This document shows positions 1 to 8,539 of a DNA stretch of 8,539 nucleotides, piece by piece (the first letter of the stretch is position 1; each line of letters opens with the position of its first letter). A program made the position numbers and the translations under genes. The stretch is taken from contig JANWJA010000101.1 of assembly GCA_025449615.1 (NCBI GenBank), positions 1 to 8,539 on the forward strand, read 5' to 3'. Under the pieces are notes generated by a model. That model was not told the DNA's origin and did no database searches. It worked only from the letters and a program-made list of their open reading frames with translations. This DNA comes from Methyloceanibacter sp. (GTDB taxonomy: Bacteria > Pseudomonadota > Alphaproteobacteria > Rhizobiales > Methyloligellaceae).

Positions 1-689
1 CCGAGCTCGAAGGCGAGATGGGCGATATGCAAATGGGCAGCCAGGCGCGGCTGATGAGCCAGGCCTTGCGCAAGCTCACCGGCTCGATCTCGAAATCGCG
101 CTGCATGGTGATCTTCATCAATCAGATCCGCATGAAGATCGGCGTGATGTTCGGCTCGCCGGAGACCACCAGCGGCGGCAACGCGCTGAAATTCTACGCT
201 TCGGTCCGTCTCGACATTCGCCGCATCGGCGCCATCAAGGAGCGCGAGGACGTTGTCGGCAACCAGACCCGCGTCAAGGTGGTGAAGAACAAGGTGGCGC
301 CGCCCTTCAAGCAGATCGAGTTCGACATCATGTATGGCGAAGGCATCTCCAAGACCGGCGAGCTGGTCGATCTTGGCGTCAAGGCCGGCATCGTGGAGAA
401 GTCCGGCTCCTGGTTCTCCTTCGATAGCGAGCGCATCGGGCAGGGGCGTGAGAACGCCAAAGCCTATCTTAAAGATAATCCGCAGACCGCGGAGCGGATC
501 GAACGCGCCATCCGCCAGAATGCCGGCCTGATCGCGGGCCAGATTCTCGAAGGCACCTCCGAGCCGGAGGAGACTGAGGGTGGCGAAATCGTTGCCGCAG
601 CGCCGGTCGAATCCGCATCTGGCTTTGCCGAGGGCGAGACTGCGGTGACCCCGCTTACGAGCGGCCGCCGGAAGCGAGGCGGGGGCTAG
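1..689 (+). CDS. recA: RecA recombinase, C-terminal part (5' end outside window)
   Basis: RecA is the ATP-dependent strand-exchange protein that coats single-stranded DNA and triggers LexA cleavage in the SOS response. The first full codon is at base 3; about 228 residues are present, beginning at the equivalent of E. coli Glu154 by my alignment from memory, so Walker A and B are missing. Visible are DNA-binding loop L1 (GEMGDMQMG), loop L2 ([20 protein letters not shown]) and the following [15 protein letters not shown] block, then the C-terminal domain ([41 protein letters not shown]). The [18 protein letters not shown] stretch is typical of alphaproteobacteria. The tail after the conserved domain is long: an acidic patch (EPEETEGGE), an Ala/Gly-rich stretch and a basic end (SGRRKRGGG), giving an estimated full length near 380 residues. 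Stop is TAG at 687-689. The promoter and any LexA box lie outside the window. Identity is certain. Confidence 0.98.
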   Translation, partial: ELEGEMGDMQMGSQARLMSQALRKLTGSISKSRCMVIFINQIRMKIGVMFGSPETTSGGNALKFYASVRLDIRRIGAIKEREDVVGNQTRVKVVKNKVAPPFKQIEFDIMYGEGISKTGELVDLGVKAGIVEKSGSWFSFDSERIGQGRENAKAYLKDNPQTAERIERAIRQNAGLIAGQILEGTSEPEETEGGEIVAAAPVESASGFAEGETAVTPLTSGRRKRGGG

Positions 690-696
690 GCGCCCC

Positions 697-726
697 TTAA
701 ATCAAGGCCCGTGGGTCGGTTATACT
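697..726 (+). promoter_or_regulatory. Candidate sigma-70 promoter for alaS
   Basis: TATACT at 721-726 matches five of six bases of the TATAAT -10 consensus and lies just after recA. The best upstream partner is TTAAAT at 697-702, 18 bp away, a poor match to TTGACA. Transcription would start near 733 and leave a leader of about 180 nt before the alaS ATG. This rests only on the -10 match; readthrough from recA is an alternative. Confidence 0.3.
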
Positions 727-746
727 CTTCCGGGACCGGTTAGAGG

Positions 747-761
747 GCGGCCCTTGGCCGC
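747..761 (+). terminator. GC-rich hairpin after recA, possible weak terminator
   Basis: GCGGCC (747-752), loop CTT, GGCCGC (756-761) form a perfect 6-bp stem about 60 bp after the recA stop. Two G-T pairs could extend it (746/762 and 745/763). It is not followed by a T run (TTGCC), so it is a poor intrinsic terminator. It may equally be part of the alaS leader if the promoter at 697-726 is real. Confidence 0.25.
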
Positions 762-808
762 TTGCCAGGCGTGGCGACCCACTCTATGTCTGACGCTCTA
801 GTGGTGCA

Positions 809-833
809 CCGGCTTTGCCTTGTGGCAGGCCGG
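809..833 (+). other. Stem-loop in the alaS leader
   Basis: CCGGC (809-813) pairs with GCCGG (829-833), and TTGCC (815-819) pairs with GGCAG (824-828, including one G-U) around a TTGT loop, with T814 bulged. This gives a ten-pair stem. It is followed by ATTTAGC, not a strong U tract. It lies 83 nt upstream of the alaS ATG, so it could form in the leader RNA. The pairing is seen in the sequence; any role in controlling alaS is inference. Confidence 0.4.
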
Positions 834-915
834 ATTTAGCTCCTTGCCGCTTCCCGTGTACGGGGCCGTCCGAGGAGCGCCTTCCGGCGAGCGACAAGGT
901 CCCCCAACGCCTGAC

Positions 916-3633
<2,718 letters not shown>

Positions 3634-3635
3634 CA

Positions 3636-4862
3636 ATGAGCGTCCAATCCGTTTGGCGGAGCTGGCGCAGCGACGTTCACAATATTCTCGAAGTGGGCAG
3701 CCAGGCGCATCCGGCGTCCTATTTCGTCAATGCCTTCATCATCGCGCTGATCGTCGTCAACGCCATCGCCTTTGCCGCCGAGACCGTGCCGGAGGTCGCC
3801 GCGAAGTATGGTGCCGGCCTCGACCACTTCAACAACATTTCCGTCGCGATCTTTTCGATCGAATACATCTTGCGCGTTTGGAGCGCCGTCGACATCCCGA
3901 TGCTGAGCCGCCTGCCGCATTGGCGGGCGCGACTCCGCTTCATGTTGCGGCCGATCATGATCATCGATCTGCTCGCGGTGCTGCCGGCTTATCTGCAATG
4001 GTTTATCCCGATTGACCTCAGAATCCTGCGCGTATTCCGCATCTTCCGCCTGCTCAAGATTGCGCGCTACTCGCCGGCATTGCAGACGCTGGGCCGCGTG
4101 CTCGAAGACGAGTACCGCACGCTGATCGGTGCGCTTGTCGTCATGTTGATCGTTCTGTTGTTCACCTCCACGGCGATGTATTTCCTCGAACGTGCCGCGC
4201 AGCCCGACAAATTCGGCTCGATTCCAGCGGCGGCGTGGTGGTCGCTCTCCACGCTGACGACGGTCGGCTACGGCGACGTCGTGCCGGTCACGCCGTTCGG
4301 CAAAGTCGTTGGCGGCATCGTCATGGTTCTCGGCCTTTGCATGTTCGCGCTGCCCGTCGCCATCATCGCCTCGGGCTTCAGCCAGGAATCGAGCCGGCAT
4401 CAATTCGTGGTCACCTGGAGCATGGTGGCCCGGGTGCCGCTGTTCAGTACCATGGACGAGGCCGAGATCGCGGAGATCACCAAGCTGCTCTACACGCGTA
4501 CCTATCTTCCGGGTGTCCCGATTGTTCGCGCCGGTGACCCGGGCGGGGCCATGTATCTGGTGGCGAGCGGCGAGGCCACCGTCGCTCAGCCAAAGGGAAA
4601 GCAGACCATCCTGAAAGACGGAGATTTTTTTGGCGAGATGGCCTTGCTCGAACAGCGGCGGCATCGGCACAGCGTCGTCGCCCAAACCCGCTGCCGGGTC
4701 TATGTGCTCGATAGCGAAGCGCTTGCGCGCCTGTCGCGGCGAAATCCGGAGATCATGCAGCAAATTCGCGATGTTGCCCGCCGCCGCAGCGCCATCGATG
4801 ATGCGGTTGATGTCCTAGCCAAAAAGCCTCGTCGCGCACGGCGGGCGAAGCCAACCGCCTAG
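3636..4862 (+). CDS. Six-TM voltage-sensor potassium channel with C-terminal cyclic-nucleotide-binding domain
   Basis: Predicted inner-membrane tetrameric K+ channel of 408 residues. Likely segments: S1 29-49, S2 about 66-83 (acidic Glu76), S3 105-120 (Asp111), S4 128-145 with a basic residue every third position (Arg129, 132, 135, 138, Lys141, Arg144), S5 162-184, pore helix 197-208, selectivity filter TVGYGD (209-214) and S6 222-247 with a Kv-like ALPV (238-241). A short linker leads to a CAP-like cyclic-nucleotide domain (about 269-385) whose phosphate-binding cassette is at 330-348: [10 protein letters not shown] with Glu334, then Arg344, the usual phosphate-binding arginine, but followed by His345 where Ser, Thr or Ala is usual. 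The tail is basic. The stretch [18 protein letters not shown] closely resembles Mesorhizobium MloK1 as I recall it, yet MloK1 lacks a charged S4. The ATG lies 2 bp after the alaS stop with no Shine-Dalgarno, so reinitiation is likely. Gating ligand and voltage response are inference. The stop overlaps that of icd. Confidence 0.93.
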   Translation: MSVQSVWRSWRSDVHNILEVGSQAHPASYFVNAFIIALIVVNAIAFAAETVPEVAAKYGAGLDHFNNISVAIFSIEYILRVWSAVDIPMLSRLPHWRARLRFMLRPIMIIDLLAVLPAYLQWFIPIDLRILRVFRIFRLLKIARYSPALQTLGRVLEDEYRTLIGALVVMLIVLLFTSTAMYFLERAAQPDKFGSIPAAAWWSLSTLTTVGYGDVVPVTPFGKVVGGIVMVLGLCMFALPVAIIASGFSQESSRHQFVVTWSMVARVPLFSTMDEAEIAEITKLLYTRTYLPGVPIVRAGDPGGAMYLVASGEATVAQPKGKQTILKDGDFFGEMALLEQRRHRHSVVAQTRCRVYVLDSEALARLSRRNPEIMQQIRDVARRRSAIDDAVDVLAKKPRRARRAKPTA

Positions 4863-6082
4863 GCCGGCGCGAGAGCCATCGTCGCGCGCAAATTCTCGCC
4901 GATCTTGTCGAGGAAGCCTTCGGTCGAAAACCATTTCTGCTCGGCGCCGACCAGGAGCGCCAGATCCTTGGTCATGAACCCGGCCTCGATCGTGTCCACC
5001 ACCACGCGTTCCAACGTCTCGGCGAATCGCGCGAGCTCCGCGTTATCGTCGAGCTTAGCTCGATGCTTCAGCCCACGTGTCCAGGCGAAGATCGAGGCGG
5101 TGGCATTGGTCGAAGTGGTGCGCCCTTGCTGATGCTGGCGGTAATGCCGCGTCACGGTGCCATGCGCGGCCTCGGCCTCCACCACCTTGCCGTCCGGCGT
5201 CATCAGCACGCTGGTCATCAAGCCGAGTGAGCCGAAGCCCTGCGCCACCGTGTCAGATTGCACGTCACCGTCGTAATTCTTGAGCGCCCAGACATAGCCT
5301 CCGGACCATTTCAGCGAGGCAGCGACCATGTCGTCGATCAGGCGGTGCTCATAGGTGAGCCCGCGTCTATCGAATTCGGGCTTGAATTCGGCGGCGAAGA
5401 TCTCGGCGAAAATGTCCTTGAAACGCCCGTCATAGGCTTTCAGGATCGTGTTCTTGGTGGAGAGATAGACCGGATAGTCGCGCGTGAGCGCGTAGTTGAA
5501 AGTGGCGCGCGCGAAATCGCGGATCGAGTCGTCGACGTTGAACATGGCGAGCGCGACACCGCTGCCGTCAAAGCGATGCACCTCGTGCTCGATCTTGGTG
5601 CCGTCTTTGCCCTCGAAGCTGATCTTGAGCGTGCCTTTGCCGGGCACGCGGAAATCGGTGGCGCGATACACGTCGCCGTAAGCGTGGCGTCCGATCACGA
5701 TCGGCTTGGTCCAGCCTGGCACCAGCCGTGGCACGTTCTTGCAGATGATCGGCTCGCGGAAGATCACCCCGCCCAGGATGTTGCGGATGGTGCCATTCGG
5801 CGACTTCCACATCTTCTTAAGGTTGAACTCCTTCACCCGCGCCTCGTCCGGCGTGATCGTCGCGCATTTGACGCCGACCCCGCATGCCTTGATGGCATAG
5901 GCCGCGTCGATTGTGACTTGGTCGTCGGTGGCGTCGCGATTCTCGATGCTGAGATCGAAACTGAGCAGCTCGATATCGAGATAGGGCAGGATCAGCTTTT
6001 TCTTGATCAGGTCCCAGATGACCCGCGTCATCTCATCCCCGTCGAGCTCCGCGACCGGGTTTTTGACTTTAATCTTATTCAC
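4859..6082 (-). CDS. icd: NADP-dependent isocitrate dehydrogenase, type II (eukaryote-like)
   Basis: Oxidative decarboxylation of isocitrate to 2-oxoglutarate with NADP+ (EC 1.1.1.42), a cytoplasmic homodimeric TCA-cycle enzyme supplying NADPH. The 407-residue protein aligns end to end with human IDH1/IDH2-type enzymes, not with E. coli Icd. Substrate-site residues are visible: the SPNGTIR segment with Arg100, Arg109 in IFRE, Arg132 in GRHAYGD, Tyr139, Lys210 in STKNTIL, and metal-binding Asp250, Asp273 and Asp277 (HRLIDD and YDGDVQSD). HGTVTRHY (308-315) is the NADP phosphate-binding loop. The start codon is GTG (6082-6080), chosen because GGAG stands 8 nt upstream and because family members start at this point. 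The gene is divergent from trmJ and convergent with the channel gene, sharing a 4-bp CTAG with its stop. It is therefore its own transcription unit, read from the 98-bp spacer. Identity is very secure. Confidence 0.97.
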   Translation of the reverse strand: MNKIKVKNPVAELDGDEMTRVIWDLIKKKLILPYLDIELLSFDLSIENRDATDDQVTIDAAYAIKACGVGVKCATITPDEARVKEFNLKKMWKSPNGTIRNILGGVIFREPIICKNVPRLVPGWTKPIVIGRHAYGDVYRATDFRVPGKGTLKISFEGKDGTKIEHEVHRFDGSGVALAMFNVDDSIRDFARATFNYALTRDYPVYLSTKNTILKAYDGRFKDIFAEIFAAEFKPEFDRRGLTYEHRLIDDMVAASLKWSGGYVWALKNYDGDVQSDTVAQGFGSLGLMTSVLMTPDGKVVEAEAAHGTVTRHYRQHQQGRTTSTNATASIFAWTRGLKHRAKLDDNAELARFAETLERVVVDTIEAGFMTKDLALLVGAEQKWFSTEGFLDKIGENLRATMALAPA

Positions 6083-6090
6083 GTCTGCGT

Positions 6091-6094
6091 CTCC
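6091..6094 (-). promoter_or_regulatory. Shine-Dalgarno of icd (fixes the GTG start)
   Basis: On the minus strand GGAG is followed by 8 nt (ACGCAGAC) and then GTG at 6082-6080. Because there is no ATG nearby in frame, this site decides the start of icd. Confidence 0.7.
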
Positions 6095-6136
6095 GGGGAG
6101 AAATCGATTGCGGCAGGACCCGTTAAGGCTCCGGCA

Positions 6137-6159
6137 GGTGCCGGTTGCGGACCGGCGCC
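6137..6159. repeat. Strong inverted repeat between divergent icd and trmJ
   Basis: GGTGCCGGT (6137-6145), loop TGCGG, ACCGGCGCC (6151-6159): nine pairs with a single G-T mismatch at 6139/6157, the central six perfect (GCCGGT/ACCGGC). It sits in the 98-bp spacer between the two divergent genes. CTATAG (6162-6167), itself a palindrome and a possible -10 for either direction, lies 2 bp away. It could be a protein-binding site or a leader hairpin of icd mRNA. The repeat is seen; the role is inference. Confidence 0.45.
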
Positions 6160-6180
6160 CCCTATAGCATCGTGCATGTC

Positions 6181-7020
6181 ATGATAAAAGCGAAGGAGAA
6201 ATCGAAGGCCGCGAAGATCGTAGCCGGTCGCTCGAAGGGGGCGGGCGGGGCCTCGGTCGCCCCCGCCATCATTCTCGTCGAGCCGCAGCTCGGCGAGAAT
6301 ATCGGCTTTGCCGCGCGCGCCATGGCCAACTTCGGCCTCTCTGAGTTGAGGCTGGTTGCGCCTCGCGACGGCTGGCCAAGTGAGAAGGCGAGGAATGCGG
6401 CCTCCGGCGCCCCCGTCCTCGACGACGTCAAAACCTATCTGAGCGCGGAAGCGGCCATCGGCGATCTCAATTTCGTGCTGGCGACGACGGCGCGGCCGCG
6501 TGGCATGGTGAAACCTGTGCTGTCGCCTGAGAGTGCCGCGCGCGAGCTCGCGGCGAGAGCTTCGAGGGGGGAGCGCACCGGCGTTCTATTTGGTCCGGAG
6601 CGAGCCGGGCTCGAGAACGATGTGATCGCGCTCGCCGATGCGGTCGTCACCGCGCCCGTCAATCCAGCCTTCGCCTCGCTGAGCCTGCCGCAATCGGTGC
6701 TGCTCTTGAGCTACGAGTGGTTGAAAACCTGCGGGCCGGACATGAGTCTCGGCCGCGCCACGGAAACTGACGGCCCCGCCGTAGAGGGCATGGATATTTC
6801 CGCGACGCGACCGGCGACTCGTGCCGAGCTTCTCGGTCTGTTCGAGCATCTCGAAACCGAGCTTGACGCTTCCGGCTTTCTTCGCCCCCCCGAGAAGCGT
6901 CCAACCATGGTCCGCAACATCCGCAACATGTTCCACCGCATGGGTGCAACCGAGCAGGATATTCGGACCTGGCGCGGCATCGTCGCATCGCTTGTCCGGG
7001 CGCATCTCCGCCCGCGTTAA
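6181..7020 (+). CDS. trmJ: TrmJ-family tRNA (Cm32/Um32) 2'-O-methyltransferase, SPOUT fold
   Basis: Predicted SAM-dependent SPOUT (trefoil-knot) methyltransferase; the E. coli relative TrmJ methylates the ribose of nucleotide 32 in the anticodon loop of several tRNAs. From ATG 6181 the protein has 279 residues. SPOUT motif 1 is LVEPQLGENIGFAARAMANF with Asn40 and the catalytic-type Arg46; motif 2 is LFGPERAGL (about 136-144); motif 3 is NPAFASLSLPQSVLLLSYE (161-179). These form the SAM-binding knot. The C-terminal helical extension (RNIRNMFHRM and TWRGIVASL, about 246-271) matches TrmJ (MNKLRRLF, NILRGILAS) rather than the shorter TrmL. The frame is open to a TTG at 6145 and a GTG at 6172, but neither has a ribosome site; 6181 is the first ATG and the N-terminus is poorly conserved, so the start is uncertain. 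A basic segment (KAKEKSKAAK) precedes the domain. Exact nucleotide specificity cannot be read from the sequence. Confidence 0.88.
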   Translation: MIKAKEKSKAAKIVAGRSKGAGGASVAPAIILVEPQLGENIGFAARAMANFGLSELRLVAPRDGWPSEKARNAASGAPVLDDVKTYLSAEAAIGDLNFVLATTARPRGMVKPVLSPESAARELAARASRGERTGVLFGPERAGLENDVIALADAVVTAPVNPAFASLSLPQSVLLLSYEWLKTCGPDMSLGRATETDGPAVEGMDISATRPATRAELLGLFEHLETELDASGFLRPPEKRPTMVRNIRNMFHRMGATEQDIRTWRGIVASLVRAHLRPR

Positions 7021-7105
7021 CGAGCCATAGTTCCGCCCCGTTTCTCCTATTGCGATTGCCGCCAACGATGCTAGCTTCCGCCGCGGGAAAAATAGGGGCT
7101 CAAGG

Positions 7106-7936
7106 ATGCAAAAAGTCTGGGTTCAGTTGGGTGGCGCGGCCATTGCGTTGTTAACGCTGCAGGGCACAGTGTCACTCGTTGCCGCGCAAGAAACTGGCGT
7201 GAAGACCGCGGCTGAAGAGCTCGACAAGCGCTCCAAGCCCGCAGACAGCGCTGGCGGCCAGCAGGGCAAGCTGAGCGACCGTTCTGTGAACGTGATGTCG
7301 AGCCTCGCCTTTTCAATTTTGCCGAACGAATTTCCAGGCCCAGACGGCAAGCCGGTCAAAGTGGACAAATCCGAACCCAATAAATTCTTGATCCCTGTGG
7401 ATGATGCCCGCCGCATTATCCGCGTTGCAACGCGATCGGCCTATGCCGAGGCCTGCGATCTGGTCGACCTCGAGCGCGCGAATTACGAGACGCTGATGAA
7501 GACGGAAGAAGCGCGGAAGACCTGGACTCAGGAACAGCTACTCTTCATCCGTGCGTTGCACGTTTTCTCGGTGTCATACTTCACGGGGAACATGAAGATC
7601 ACCGCGACTGAAGAGGAAAATGACGTGCAGGGCGCGCAGACGGCCGCCGATCTCGCTGAGGCCAAGAAGAAGAAGGAGGCTGCGTCGGCGGAAAAGGGAC
7701 AAAGCGCTTCCGAGCCTTCGGCACCCAGAGTGCTGACGCCGAAGAAGCTGGAATGCTCGCCCGAGCAGAAAGAGAAGGTGGTGAAGTCCATCACCGCCTA
7801 TGTCCAATCGGCCAAGGCGGAGGCTCCGCAAGGGGCGAAACCGGCAGCTCCGGCGGCCCCAGCGGGCTCGGATGCACCGAAATCGACCCCTGCGGCGCCC
7901 CAGGCGGCGCCTGCGCCTGCCGGAGCACCCAATTGA
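7106..7936 (+). CDS. Exported protein of unknown function with Ala/Pro-rich C-terminus
   Basis: I do not recognise a named family. The 276-residue product has a Sec signal peptide: a short N-terminus with Lys3, a hydrophobic stretch at about 8-26 and a plausible cleavage after VAA (residues 26-28 read AAQ). The mature part has a compact region at about 58-165 (MSSLAFSILPNEFPGPDGKPVKVD, FLIPVDDARRIIR, AYAEACDLVDLERANY) predicted largely helical, then a charged Lys/Glu-rich stretch, a short block around TPKKLECSPEQKEKV (211-225) and an Ala/Pro-rich disordered tail (240-276). Its only two cysteines, Cys117 and Cys217, could form a disulfide in the periplasm. AGGGG at 7094-7098, 7 nt before the ATG, is a good ribosome site. 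A weak promoter-like pair (TTGCGA 7050, TAGCTT 7072) lies upstream. It is 85 bp after trmJ and may be separately transcribed. It could be periplasmic or surface-associated; a function is not claimed. Confidence 0.85.
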   Translation: MQKVWVQLGGAAIALLTLQGTVSLVAAQETGVKTAAEELDKRSKPADSAGGQQGKLSDRSVNVMSSLAFSILPNEFPGPDGKPVKVDKSEPNKFLIPVDDARRIIRVATRSAYAEACDLVDLERANYETLMKTEEARKTWTQEQLLFIRALHVFSVSYFTGNMKITATEEENDVQGAQTAADLAEAKKKKEAASAEKGQSASEPSAPRVLTPKKLECSPEQKEKVVKSITAYVQSAKAEAPQGAKPAAPAAPAGSDAPKSTPAAPQAAPAPAGAPN

Positions 7937-7960
7937 CACTTTCCGCCATTCGCGTGTAAC
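7933..7960 (+). promoter_or_regulatory. Candidate sigma-70 promoter for rpsD
   Basis: TTGACA at 7933-7938 is a perfect -35 hexamer; TGTAAC at 7955-7960, 16 bp away, matches four of six -10 bases. The -35 overlaps the TGA stop (7934-7936) of the upstream gene. Transcription would begin near 7967, leaving a leader of about 124 nt before rpsD. The next element downstream is a terminator-like hairpin, which argues either for a structured leader or against this promoter. Confidence 0.4.
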
Positions 7961-7980
7961 AGAAGCCCACGCGAAGCGAT

Positions 7981-8016
7981 GCCGGGGCCGTGCCTAAGGC
8001 CGAGCGCCCGGCTTTT
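7981..8016 (+). terminator. Terminator-like hairpin between the exported-protein gene and rpsD
   Basis: GCCGGG (7981-7986) pairs with CCCGGC (8007-8012), immediately followed by TTTT (8013-8016). The 20-nt loop holds a small inner GCC/GGC pairing (7992-7994 with 7998-8000). A six-pair GC stem with a four-T tail is a plausible but weak Rho-independent terminator of the upstream gene. If the promoter at 7933-7960 is used, it would lie inside the rpsD leader. Confidence 0.38.
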
Positions 8017-8042
8017 GCCGTCATAGGCTAAGGATTTGGCCC

Positions 8043-8060
8043 CTCGCGACCTCTCGCGAC
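8043..8060. repeat. Two direct copies of CTCGCGAC in the rpsD leader
   Basis: CTCGCGAC occurs at 8043-8050 and 8053-8060, a 10-bp period, and each copy contains the palindrome TCGCGA. CCTCG (8042-8046) can also pair with CGAGG (8060-8064), with inner CGA/TCG pairing and a 3-nt bulge, placing a small hairpin 26 nt before the rpsD start. Chance is possible in GC-rich DNA. Confidence 0.35.
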
Positions 8061-8090
8061 GAGGCAGATGAAGGATTTTTGGAGCGATCG

Positions 8091-8539
8091 ATGACGAAAC
8101 GAATAAATGCCAAGCATAAGATCGACCGCCGCATGGGCGAGAATATTTGGGGTCGCCCGAAAAGCCCCTACAATAAGCGCGAATATGGTCCCGGTGAGCA
8201 CGGCCAGCGCCGCCGCGGTAAGCTTTCGGATTATGGCCATCAGCTCCGCGCCAAGCAGAAGCTTAAAGGCTATTACGGCAACATCACCGAGAAGCAATTC
8301 AAGTCGATCTATCACGAGGCGGCGCGGCTCCGCGGCGACACCTCCGAGAAGCTGATCGGCCTTCTGGAGCGGAGACTCGACGCCATCGTCTATCGCGCCA
8401 AATTCGTGCCCACCGTCTTCGCCGCGCGCCAGTTCGTTTCCCATGGCCATGTGAAGGTCAACGGCCGCCGCGTGAACATCGCGAGCTATCGTTGCCGCGA
8501 GGGCGATGTCGTCGAGGTGCGCGACAAGTCGAAGGACGG
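8091..8539 (+). CDS. rpsD: 30S ribosomal protein S4 (uS4), N-terminal part (3' end outside window)
   Basis: uS4 binds 16S rRNA early in assembly of the small subunit body and affects decoding fidelity. The open frame from ATG 8091 runs to the window edge, giving 149 of about 205 residues. The start [20 protein letters not shown] and the blocks [40 protein letters not shown] and [20 protein letters not shown] are characteristic of alphaproteobacterial uS4. The S4 RNA-binding domain begins at about residue 93 and includes [17 protein letters not shown] (113-129). There is no N-terminal CxxC zinc motif, so this is the cysteine-free form. GGAG at 8081-8084, 6 nt before the ATG, is a good ribosome site. 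The 154-bp spacer upstream holds a promoter-like box, a hairpin and a tandem CTCGCGAC repeat. In E. coli and Bacillus uS4 represses its own mRNA; whether that happens here is unknown. Confidence 0.97.
   Translation, partial: MTKRINAKHKIDRRMGENIWGRPKSPYNKREYGPGEHGQRRRGKLSDYGHQLRAKQKLKGYYGNITEKQFKSIYHEAARLRGDTSEKLIGLLERRLDAIVYRAKFVPTVFAARQFVSHGHVKVNGRRVNIASYRCREGDVVEVRDKSKD

Noticed and set aside
786..839. A 17-codon frame upstream of alaS ([17 protein letters not shown]) as a leader peptide
   Set aside because: It has no clear ribosome site and only two alanine codons, so I do not annotate it as a gene; its position over the 809-833 hairpin is mentioned in the leader finding.
6145..6180. Longer trmJ product starting at TTG 6145
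   Set aside because: No ribosome site precedes it and it would run through the strong inverted repeat; ATG 6181 is preferred, though GTG 6172 cannot be excluded.
5258..6184. Open frame of 308 codons on the plus strand opposite icd
   Set aside because: It is the mirror of a certain gene, low in recognisable motifs, and has no separate support.
6997..7014. CGGGCG/CGCCCG hairpin at the end of trmJ as a terminator
   Set aside because: It lies inside the coding region and is followed by CGTTAACGAG, with no T run.

Overview
The window is a dense stretch of ordinary-looking chromosome from a GC-rich alphaproteobacterium, most likely of the order Hyphomicrobiales (Rhizobiales). The evidence is the alphaproteobacterial style of RecA (loop L1 reading MQMGSQAR), of AlaRS, of the type II (eukaryote-like) NADP-isocitrate dehydrogenase and of ribosomal protein S4. 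From memory, the order recA, alaS, icd, RNA methyltransferase, rpsD resembles Bradyrhizobium and Rhodopseudomonas relatives; I could not check this. Genus cannot be assigned.

Layout: 1-689 is the 3' part of recA. 690-915 is a spacer and alaS leader with a TATACT -10-like box and stem-loops. 916-3633 is alaS. Two bases later a six-transmembrane K+ channel with a cytoplasmic cyclic-nucleotide-binding domain begins (3636-4862). On the minus strand icd (4859-6082) meets the channel gene tail to tail, the two TAG stop codons sharing one CTAG. A 98-bp divergent spacer with a strong stem-loop separates icd from the SPOUT RNA methyltransferase gene trmJ (6181-7020). An exported protein of unknown function follows (7106-7936). 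After a 154-bp spacer with a promoter-like box and a terminator-like hairpin, the 5' part of rpsD starts at 8091 and runs off the window. No stretch above 300 bp lacks a gene.

Most genes are housekeeping: recombination (recA), tRNA charging (alaS), TCA cycle and NADPH supply (icd), tRNA modification (trmJ) and the small ribosomal subunit (rpsD). The genes of most interest are the channel, which combines a full voltage-sensor helix and a Kv-like S6 with a CNG-type ligand domain and is probably translated from the alaS message, and the exported protein. I saw no mobile element, CRISPR array, tRNA, prophage or defence cassette, and I do not claim a new multigene system. The non-coding leaders of alaS, icd/trmJ and rpsD are the other places where unexplained structure lies.
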